Shown: piece by piece, positions 1-4,998 of the stretch
How the letters are laid out: every line of letters begins with the position of its first letter
Numbering within the stretch: the first letter of the stretch is position 1
Program-made: the position numbers and the translations under genes
Assembly (NCBI GenBank): GCA_049589355.1
Contig: JBAWAP010000036.1
Span: 1 to 6,961, forward strand
Direction of reading: 5' to 3'
DNA: 6,961 bases
Source of the DNA: JBAWAP01 sp049589355
Lineage (GTDB): Bacteria > Chloroflexota > Anaerolineae > VGOG01
Notes under the pieces: model-generated
Databases searched by the model: none
What the model saw: the letters and a program-made list of their open reading frames with translations, nothing else
What the model was told of the DNA's origin: nothing

Positions 1-24
1 GGGGGGGGGGGGGGCCCCCCCCCC
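1..24. other. G14/C10 homopolymer block at the window edge, probable artefact
   Basis: The window opens with 14 G followed directly by 10 C, after which normal mixed-composition sequence starts at position 25. Such a block is self-complementary and unlike anything else here. Poly-G is a known artefact of two-colour sequencing chemistry, and poly-G/poly-C junctions can appear at contig ends. I treat it as non-genomic, though a genuine homopolymer cannot be excluded from sequence alone. Confidence 0.7.
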
Positions 25-60
25 ACCGACCACAGCCAAACCGATGCCTACCGCTCGTAG
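25..60 (+). CDS. possible C-terminal tail of an upstream gene (partial)
   Basis: Read in the frame that ends with TAG at 58-60, this stretch gives a short hydrophilic tail (TDHSQTDAYRS). If real, it would be the end of the preceding gene, most likely an OppD/DppD-type ATPase given that an OppF-type gene follows 18 nt later. The alternative frame ending with TGA at 80-82 would overlap the TTG start of the next gene and reads less like a protein end. The piece is too short to identify, and the homopolymer block beside it makes its join to real upstream sequence doubtful. Confidence 0.2.
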   Translation, partial: TDHSQTDAYRS

Positions 61-67
61 CGCGTGT

Positions 68-73
68 GGAGGG
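68..73 (+). promoter_or_regulatory. ribosome binding site deciding the TTG start of the ATPase
   Basis: GGAGGG lies 5 nt before the TTG at 79-81. It would fall inside the coding sequence if translation began at the in-frame GTG at 64, which has no Shine-Dalgarno sequence before it. This favours the TTG. Confidence 0.6.
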
Positions 74-78
74 ATCGT

Positions 79-1050
79 TTGACCATTCTGGTAGAAGTGC
101 AGGGGTTAACCAAATACTTTGCCCAACGCAGGGGACTCTTCGGTCTACATGCCCAGCCGGTGCGGGCTGTGGATGGGGTGAGCCTGACGGTGAAACGACA
201 AGAGACCCTGGGGGTGGTGGGCGAGTCGGGCTGCGGCAAGACGACCCTGGGGCGGTGCATTCTGCGTCTCATCGAACCGACGGGCGGGGAGGTTTTGTTC
301 GAGGGAGTCAATATCCTGACCCTGGACTCCACCGAGATGCGCCGCCAGCGGCGCGACATGCAGATGGTGTACCAGAGCCCCTTCTCGTCGCTCGATCCTC
401 GCTTCAACGTGCTGAGGCTGGTATCCGAGCCGCTGCGCACTCACACAGACTTGAGGGGGGAGGCGCTGGCGGCACGGGTGATGGAACTTTTGGAGCGGGT
501 GGGGCTGGAGAGGGGACACCTCTATCGTTACCCCCACGAGTTCTCTGGTGGCCAGTGCCAGCGCATCGCCGTGGCCCGGGCGCTAGCACTGAACCCTAAA
601 CTGTTGGTCCTGGATGAGCCGACCTCGGCCCTCGACGTATCGGTGCAGGCCCAGATCCTCAATTTGCTGCAGGAGCTACAGCGTGAGTTTAGCCTTACTT
701 ATCTCTTCATCTCCCATGATCTGAGCGTGGTGCAGCACATCAGTGACCGCATCGCGGTGATGTACCTGGGCCAGGTGGTCGAGTTGAGCACGTCCGAGGT
801 GATCTTTGGCGGGGCTCTCCACCCATACACTGAAGCCCTCCTCTCCTCGACCCCTATCCCTGATCCCGACGCCGAAAAGGAGCGGATCATCCTGGAGGGA
901 GGAGTGCCCAGCCCCATCAACCCGCCCCCAGGCTGCCGCTTCCACCCCCGCTGTCCCAAAGCCATGCCGCCCTGCTCTCAGGTGGAGCCAGAGCTGGTAG
1001 ATGTCGGCGATGGCCACCTGGTGGCCTGTCACAGACACGTAGAGCCATAG
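79..1050 (+). CDS. oligopeptide/dipeptide ABC transporter ATP-binding protein (OppF/DppF type)
   Basis: This is a cytoplasmic ATPase that would power an Opp/Dpp-type importer as one half of a D/F heterodimer. From the TTG start it has 323 residues, normal for the family. Visible motifs are Walker A GESGCGKT (48-55), Q-loop Q99 in VYQSPFSSLDPR, signature FSGGQ (155-159), Walker B LLVLDE (175-180) and switch histidine H213 in FISHD. The C-terminal oligopeptide-transporter domain ends with the motif HPRCP, and cysteines 286, 292, 299 and 317 match the pattern linked to an iron-sulphur cluster in OppD/DppD-type subunits. Cys160 follows the signature where Arg is usual (SGGQRQR). An in-frame GTG at 64 would add five residues but lacks a ribosome site. 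The Ala-Val-Asp-Gly-Val-Ser stretch before Walker A is typical of F-type subunits. The substrate cannot be read from the sequence. It is probably the last gene of a transporter operon extending to the left. Confidence 0.95.
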   Translation: MTILVEVQGLTKYFAQRRGLFGLHAQPVRAVDGVSLTVKRQETLGVVGESGCGKTTLGRCILRLIEPTGGEVLFEGVNILTLDSTEMRRQRRDMQMVYQSPFSSLDPRFNVLRLVSEPLRTHTDLRGEALAARVMELLERVGLERGHLYRYPHEFSGGQCQRIAVARALALNPKLLVLDEPTSALDVSVQAQILNLLQELQREFSLTYLFISHDLSVVQHISDRIAVMYLGQVVELSTSEVIFGGALHPYTEALLSSTPIPDPDAEKERIILEGGVPSPINPPPGCRFHPRCPKAMPPCSQVEPELVDVGDGHLVACHRHVEP

Positions 1051-1082
1051 ACCTCCGAGGTTTTTGAAACCTCGGAGGTCTA
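1048..1082. repeat. perfect 16-bp palindrome with 3-nt loop, beginning at the ATPase stop codon
   Basis: The left arm TAGACCTCCGAGGTTT (1048-1063) is perfectly complementary to AAACCTCGGAGGTCTA (1067-1082), with TTG as loop. The first three bases of the left arm are the TAG stop codon of the ATPase gene. No T-run follows (the next bases are CGCAAAAACGG), so it is not a standard intrinsic terminator, although a 16-bp stem could still slow polymerase or protect the mRNA 3' end. A perfect stem of this length with such a small loop is typical of dispersed palindromic repeats. Only one copy is in the window, so its repeat nature is inferred. Confidence 0.75.
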
Positions 1083-1114
1083 CGCAAAAACGGTGAAGAA
1101 GGGAGGTAGAAACA

Positions 1115-2248
1115 ATGCCACGAGGAGCGTTACGCAACAGACAAGACTGCGAGGACTTTATACGAGGGTGCCTTTTCATGGGCACCGGCGGTGGAGGCGG
1201 CGCCGAATGGGGCATGGAGATGCTCACCGCTGCCCTGGATGAGGGCCTGGCCATCGAGTGGGTAGACATTTCAGAGATCCCGGACGACGCCTGGACCTGT
1301 ACCCCCTATGGCATGGGCTCCATCGCCCCTCCGTCGCCGGAGACGCAGGCTCAGATCGAGCACCTGGGGCTGGTGGACAGGCTGGGCCACCGCGCTATGG
1401 AGGCCGCCGTGCGGGAACTGGGCGAGTACGCTGGCGTGGGAATCGGGGCCATCGTGCCGGCCGAACTGGGAGCAGGTAACACCCCGGCGCCACTGATCAC
1501 TGGGGTGCGCCTGGGCATCCCCGTGGTGGACGGCGACTATGCTGGCCGAGCCATCCCCGAGGAGATGCAAGGCACGCCCTACCTGTACGAAAAGGACAGC
1601 TTCCCACTGGCCAGCGTGGACCGGTGGGGCAACGTGGTCATCCTAAAGGAGGCCTGTAGCCCCCACATGCTGGAGCGCATCGGCAAGATGATGGCCGTAG
1701 CCGCCTTTGGCATGTGCACTATCGCCGCCACTCTGCTCAGCGGGCATGAGATGAAAGCAATTATCGTGCCCGGCACCCTCACCAAATGCCTGAGCCTGGG
1801 TCGGGCCATCCGCCAGGCGCGGGAGCGGGGCGACGATCCCGTCCAGGCCGCCATCGAGCACACCGGCGGCTGGCTCCTCTTCGAGGGGGAGGTGACCGGC
1901 AAGGACTGGGAGGATCGCGAGGGTTACATGTTTGGCACCACCCATATCAAGGGCACAGGGGATTATGCTGGTCACACCTTCGACGTCTGGTTCAAGAATG
2001 AGAACCACGTCTCCTGGCTGGATGGCAAACCCTTTGTCTGCAGCCCCGACCTGGTCACCATCGTGGACCGGGAGACGGGTGAGGGGTTCACCAACACGGT
2101 CATCGCTGCTGGCGATCGGGTAGCGGTGGTGGGCATCAAAGGGTTGGAAGCCTTTCGCTCAGAACGGGGTCTGGCCGGCGCGGGCCCGCGCTACTTCGGC
2201 TTTGACATTGACTACGTCCCTATCGAGAAGTTGATGGAAAGAGAATAG
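1115..2248 (+). CDS. DUF917 family protein (S-methyl-thiohydantoin desulfurase-like)
   Basis: The product has 377 residues, close to the usual family length of about 360, with no signal peptide or membrane segment, so it should be cytoplasmic. Family features are the glycine-rich N-terminal motif GTGGGGGAEWG (23-33), ELGAGNTPAPL (117-127), VVDGDYAGRAIPE (137-149) and a C-terminal segment PDLVTIVDRETGEGFTN (311-327). As I recall, Pfam renamed DUF917 after an S-methyl-thiohydantoin desulfurase; many members sit beside hydantoinase/oxoprolinase genes or transporters. The reaction here is not established. Start choice is supported by GGGAGGT at 1101-1107, 7 nt before the ATG. It follows an OppF-type ATPase and precedes a second transporter set, suggesting action on an imported cyclic amide or peptide-derived compound (inference). 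No hydantoinase partner is visible in the window. The gene is intact. Confidence 0.88.
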   Translation: MPRGALRNRQDCEDFIRGCLFMGTGGGGGAEWGMEMLTAALDEGLAIEWVDISEIPDDAWTCTPYGMGSIAPPSPETQAQIEHLGLVDRLGHRAMEAAVRELGEYAGVGIGAIVPAELGAGNTPAPLITGVRLGIPVVDGDYAGRAIPEEMQGTPYLYEKDSFPLASVDRWGNVVILKEACSPHMLERIGKMMAVAAFGMCTIAATLLSGHEMKAIIVPGTLTKCLSLGRAIRQARERGDDPVQAAIEHTGGWLLFEGEVTGKDWEDREGYMFGTTHIKGTGDYAGHTFDVWFKNENHVSWLDGKPFVCSPDLVTIVDRETGEGFTNTVIAAGDRVAVVGIKGLEAFRSERGLAGAGPRYFGFDIDYVPIEKLMERE

Positions 2249-2278
2249 GTCATTCGATTATCCCCGTCGTTCGTCAAT

Positions 2279-2312
2279 GGTAAACGTTTTACACGAATGA
2301 ATACAGCGTTTT
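2279..2312. promoter_or_regulatory. candidate operator region: near-palindrome plus CGTTTT direct repeat
   Basis: Just upstream of the promoter, GTAAA (2280-2284) and TTTAC (2288-2292) form an imperfect inverted repeat around CGT. It recalls LacI-family operators, which have a central CG, but it is off by one base from perfect symmetry. The hexamer CGTTTT occurs at 2285-2290 and again at 2307-2312, 22 bp apart, about two helical turns; the second copy overlaps the -35 box. This is compatible with a regulator binding site, but both signals are short and could be chance in an AT-rich gap. Confidence 0.25.
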
Positions 2313-2339
2313 GACAAATGGATGAAGTTGTGATACAAT
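2311..2339 (+). promoter_or_regulatory. strong sigma-70-type promoter with extended -10
   Basis: A consensus -35 box TTGACA (2311-2316) is followed by a 17-bp spacer and TACAAT (2334-2339), which differs from TATAAT by one base. TG at 2331-2332 one base before the -10 makes an extended -10 element. The predicted transcription start is near 2346. The region is clearly more AT-rich than the flanking genes. It would drive the cupin reading frame and, through a leader of about 450 nt, the solute-binding protein and transporter genes. It is the best promoter in the window. Confidence 0.75.
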
Positions 2340-2685
2340 TTTTGTTCAGATCGAACCAGGGCAGAAGACTCAAGGGCACAGCCGGTGCCATCGTGGAGCT
2401 TATGTCGGCGGATCTACCGGGCGGGAAGATACAACCGTATCGTCTGGTGTGTCAGCCGGGTGCATCAAGACAGCATCCTCCCACTCATCCAGGAGAGGTA
2501 TGGGCTTTGTTATCCAAGGGCAATTGACGGTCACTGTGGGCGAAGAGACCTTTGTACTGAAGGCCGGGGATAGTATTCATTATGAGATGCTCCAGCCTCA
2601 TTCCTGGCGAAACGAAGGAGATGAAGAGGGCATTGCTATATGGGCGGTCTCGCCTCCCATCCCAGATGGCGATCTTGGGGGGTAG
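2318..2685 (+). pseudogene. frameshifted, 5'-truncated cupin (ligand-binding half of an XRE-cupin regulator)
   Basis: Two overlapping reading frames together make one cupin domain. The first (from 2318) gives GRRLKGTAGAIVELMSADL and CQPGASRQHPPTHPGEVW; the second (ending at TAG 2683-2685) gives GFVIQGQLTVTVGEETF, then AGDSIHYEMLQPHSWRN and AIWAVSPP. These blocks match the C-terminal sensor domain of XRE-cupin transcription regulators. Adding one G to the GGG at 2502-2504 joins them as GEVWGFVIQG, giving about 122 residues. The helix-turn-helix half expected upstream is absent; the DNA before 2318 encodes nothing like it and holds a promoter that overlaps the first codons. The real translation start is therefore unclear: ATG 2318 lies upstream of the predicted transcript start, while ATG 2402 (GGAG 4 nt before it) would give a bare cupin. 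The frameshift may be a base-call error in a G-run. Composition is less GC-rich than in the neighbours. Confidence 0.7.
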
Positions 2686-2719
2686 ACTGCTTATGTCTGC
2701 GCATATATTGAAAGGAGGG

Positions 2720-2785
2720 ATGCCTATCGCACGAAAATGTCGGGTTCTTGCTCTAGTTTCAAAATACAAATCAAGAAGGAGGTAA
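2720..2785 (+). CDS. possible 21-residue leader peptide before the binding protein
   Basis: An ATG at 2720 follows AAAGGAGG (2711-2718) and opens a 21-codon frame rich in Arg and Lys, ending in RRR and TAA at 2783-2785. That stop overlaps the last base of the ribosome site of the next gene, so a terminating ribosome could help start translation at 2793. Against it, the spacing from GGAGG to the ATG is only one base, much too short, and the peptide has no recognisable features. The purine-rich match may be chance. Confidence 0.18.
   Translation: MPIARKCRVLALVSKYKSRRR
2776..2783 (+). promoter_or_regulatory. full-consensus Shine-Dalgarno of the solute-binding protein
   Basis: AAGGAGGT is fully complementary to the 3' end of bacterial 16S rRNA and lies 9 nt before the ATG at 2793. 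It is the strongest ribosome site in the window, fitting the need for binding protein in excess over permeases. Confidence 0.85.
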
Positions 2786-2792
2786 CAAACAA

Positions 2793-4634
2793 ATGTCTAA
2801 GAAGACACTCATTAATCTGTTTCTGGTGCTTGCCATGCTGCTGATTCCGGTGGGCACGGCAAGCGCTGCTCCGTCGGCCCAGGAGGCAGTGACTTACACG
2901 GTTAAGCTGGGGGACAACCTCTGGACCCTGGCAGAGAAGTACCTGGGCAGCGGCCCGGCCTATTGGGCCATCTTCGACGCTACTAACGCCAAGTATGCGG
3001 AGGATACCAGCTTCGCCCACATCGAGAACCCCAACCTGATCCATCCCGGCTGGAAGTTCCTCATCCCCAGCAAAGAAGAAGCCGAAAAACTGCTGGCTGC
3101 CCGGACGGCCAAGAAGCGCGTCCTCAGGGTTACCCACTCACCGCCGCTCCGCGCCGATCCTGCGGTCGGCAACGACTACGTCGCTTCCTCTACGCTGCCG
3201 AACCTGTACGACTCGCTGATTTTCCCCAACGCGAAAGGGGGAGTTGACCCGTGGTTGGCCGAGAAGTGGGACGTCTCTAAGGACGGTCTGACCTACACTT
3301 TCCATCTCCGGAAAGATGTCAAGTTCCACGATGGCACCCCGCTCAAGGCCAGCGATGTCGTCTACAGCTACAATCGCCTGAAGACCATCGGAGAGGGCTA
3401 CATGTACCTGGTGACCCCAGGCGTCGAGAGCGTGAAGGCGGTTGACGATTACACGGTCGAGATCAAGGTGGCCCAACCCAGTGCCCTGTTCCTGCCCAGC
3501 CTGGTCCGCCTGTATGTCGCCAGCGAGTCCATCGTCCGCAAGAACACCAAAGCGGAAGGCCCATACGGCGCGGAGGGCGACTATGGCAAGGAATGGCTGC
3601 AGACCCACGATGCTGGCTCGGGGCCGTACAAGGTCAAAGAGTTCCCGCTCGAAGAGTACGTGCTGATGGAGAAGTTCCCTGGATGGTGGGGTACATTCAA
3701 ACCCAACGCGCCGGACGAAGTGCGCTTCATCATCACCACCGAAGCCGTCACCGTGCGCAGCCTGCTGGAGAGCAAGGAACTCGAGATCACCGACCAGTGG
3801 CAGTCCCTCGAAGCCTATCAGGCGTTTGAGAAGAGCCCGGGTTTGAAGGTTATCGCCGTCCCGACCTTCTCGTCGTTCTACTACATGGTCAACACCAAGA
3901 AACCGCCGACGGACGACGTGCACTGCCGCAAGGCCATGGCTTACGCCTTCGACTATGATACCGCGCTCACCCTGGAATGGCCGGGCACCAAGCAGATGGT
4001 GGCCCCGGTGCCGGCTACGCTGGCCGGGGTTGATACGACCCTCCCCTATTACAAGCATGACCTGGACAAGGCCAAGCAAGAACTGGCGCAGTGCAAGTAT
4101 GCCAAGGAGCTCGACAAATACCCCGTTTCGGTCCACTGGGTGGCGCAGGTGCCCGACGAGGAAAAGTATGCTTTGCTTTTCCAGTCGAACATGGCCGAGA
4201 TTGGCATCAAGGTCGAAGTGGTCAAGACGCCGTGGCTGAGCTTGGTAGAGGACACCAGCAAACTGGAGACCAGCCCGTCCATCGCTACGATCTATGTCTC
4301 GTCGGATCTGCCGGAAGCGGGGTTGATGATGAGACAGCGCTATCACTCCAGCACGTCCGGCACCTGGCAGCAGAATGAATGGCTACAGGATCCGGAGCTC
4401 GACAAAGCCATTGACGACGCTCTGGCAACGCTGGACCAGAAGGAGCGGTTCGCCAAGTACTCCAAGATCCAGGCGGAGCTCGAGGACCGGGCAGTCTCCA
4501 TCTGGATCTACGACCAGTTGGAGAAGCATGGCATGCGGGACTGCGTGGTGGACTTTCCAGCGGCCCGAGGTGAGACCAGTGTTCTCATGGGCTACTATTT
4601 CTTTGCGCCTGATATCGGCGTAGAGTGCTACTAG
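2793..4634 (+). CDS. LysM-tagged peptide/nickel-type ABC transporter solute-binding protein (family 5)
   Basis: This is an exported receptor that would deliver ligand to the permeases encoded downstream. Residues 1-25 form a signal peptide (KK, a hydrophobic core, then ASA before A26). There is no Cys in the first 370 residues, so no lipobox and no lipid anchor. Residues 35-92 form a LysM-like domain (YTVKLGDNLWTLAEKY, NPNLIHPG, FLIPS), which would hold the protein to peptidoglycan. The SBP_bac_5 domain begins near residue 109 and shows LPNLYDSLI, VDPWLAEKWDVSKDGLTYTF and VKFHDGTPLKASDVVYSYN, the family hallmark. Four cysteines (378, 434, 584, 612) all lie in the second half and may form disulphides. 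At 613 residues it is longer than the usual 500-550, the excess being the LysM part. The ligand cannot be read from the sequence: family 5 members bind peptides, nickel, opines, sugars and others. The gene is intact. Confidence 0.93.
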   Translation: MSKKTLINLFLVLAMLLIPVGTASAAPSAQEAVTYTVKLGDNLWTLAEKYLGSGPAYWAIFDATNAKYAEDTSFAHIENPNLIHPGWKFLIPSKEEAEKLLAARTAKKRVLRVTHSPPLRADPAVGNDYVASSTLPNLYDSLIFPNAKGGVDPWLAEKWDVSKDGLTYTFHLRKDVKFHDGTPLKASDVVYSYNRLKTIGEGYMYLVTPGVESVKAVDDYTVEIKVAQPSALFLPSLVRLYVASESIVRKNTKAEGPYGAEGDYGKEWLQTHDAGSGPYKVKEFPLEEYVLMEKFPGWWGTFKPNAPDEVRFIITTEAVTVRSLLESKELEITDQWQSLEAYQAFEKSPGLKVIAVPTFSSFYYMVNTKKPPTDDVHCRKAMAYAFDYDTALTLEWPGTKQMVAPVPATLAGVDTTLPYYKHDLDKAKQELAQCKYAKELDKYPVSVHWVAQVPDEEKYALLFQSNMAEIGIKVEVVKTPWLSLVEDTSKLETSPSIATIYVSSDLPEAGLMMRQRYHSSTSGTWQQNEWLQDPELDKAIDDALATLDQKERFAKYSKIQAELEDRAVSIWIYDQLEKHGMRDCVVDFPAARGETSVLMGYYFFAPDIGVECY

Positions 4635-4667
4635 CCACCACGTGAGGAGCCCAGACAGGTTCTAGTC

Positions 4668-4712
4668 GGGAGTTCCCGGAGTGTACCTACCCGGCCCGCT
4701 TCGGGAGCTCCC
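4668..4712 (+). terminator. terminator-like hairpin after the binding-protein gene (no U-tract)
   Basis: GGGAGTTCCCG (4668-4678) pairs with CGGGAGCTCCC (4702-4712) over 11 bp with one G-U pair, leaving a 23-nt loop. It lies 33 nt past the stop codon of the binding-protein gene. No run of T follows (next bases CTCATCAG), so it may be a partial terminator or an mRNA 3'-end stabiliser rather than a full stop. Confidence 0.35.
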
Positions 4713-4739
4713 CTCATCAGTAACCTACCAAAAGAGGCC

Positions 4740-4855
4740 GCACGGCGATGAAGCGATGAAGTCGCCGTGCTACGGAGCTTCCGCCCGATGAATCGGGCTC
4801 AAGAACCCCGTTCACGGGGTGGTAGCTCCGTAGCCGTGGCACTTCATGCCACGGC
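4740..4855. repeat. BIME-like composite palindrome of four hairpins with conserved TGAA/TTCA loops
   Basis: Four hairpins are arranged symmetrically. H1: GCACGGCGA (4740-4748) with TCGCCGTGC (4762-4770). A closing stem TACGGAGCT (4771-4779) with AGCTCCGTA (4824-4832) encloses H2, GCCCGA (4783-4788) with TCGGGC (4793-4798), loop TGAA; and H3, ACCCCG (4805-4810) with CGGGGT (4815-4820), loop TTCA. H4: GCCGTGGCA (4833-4841) with TGCCACGGC (4847-4855), loop CTTCA. The left and right halves are inverted versions of one plan: H1 and H4 share 9-bp stems and a TGAAG loop (on opposite strands), and H2 and H3 share CCC stems and a TGAA loop, with stem differences matched on both arms. GTAG stands at the foot of H4 on the + strand and of H1 on the - strand, as in REP units recognised by RAYT transposases. 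No reading frame spans it. Confidence 0.75.
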
Positions 4856-4998
4856 GGGGCTGGCCAGCAACCGTTTTCCCGCAGTGACTGCTATCTTACG
4901 TATGGGTGGGGACGCTCCTTTGTAGCAAGGCAAAAGCCGAAAGAACTTATGGCGACTTATAGAGAAACGTTGGGCCGGCAAAGAGAGGTCATCTGGAT
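4856..4998. other. non-coding remainder of the gap before the permease gene
   Basis: Between the composite palindrome and the permease start I see no gene and no convincing promoter; candidate -10-like strings (for example TATAGA at 4958-4963) have no -35 partner at a proper distance. A minor inverted repeat GCAGT/ACTGC sits at 4881-4891. GAGAGGT at 4983-4989, 9 nt before the ATG at 4999, is a moderate ribosome site. The permeases therefore probably depend on read-through from the binding-protein transcript. Confidence 0.5.

Noticed and set aside
64..78. GTG at 64 as the start of the ATPase
   Set aside because: The ribosome site GGAGGG lies after it and before the TTG at 79; the five extra residues are not family-like.
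676..1269. Minus-strand open frame of about 200 codons
   Set aside because: It spans the end of the ATPase gene, the palindrome and the start of the DUF917 gene; its translation has no family features.
2582..2719. Plus-strand open frame within the end of the cupin
   Set aside because: It overlaps the cupin frame, which carries clear domain similarity; only the short portion from ATG 2720 was kept as a weak leader-peptide candidate.
3138..4346. Long open frame on the minus strand (about 400 codons)
   Set aside because: It lies wholly opposite the solute-binding protein gene, has no recognisable domains and reads as the low-complexity antisense of a GC-rich gene.
4740..4855. CRISPR array or riboswitch in the hairpin region
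   Set aside because: There are no direct repeats with regular spacers, and the symmetrical inverted hairpins match no riboswitch fold that I recognise; it also follows a gene rather than leading a clear new transcription unit.
4920..4963. Promoter before the first permease (TTGTAG with a TATAGA-like box)
   Set aside because: The spacing between the possible boxes is far from 17 bp and neither is close to consensus.
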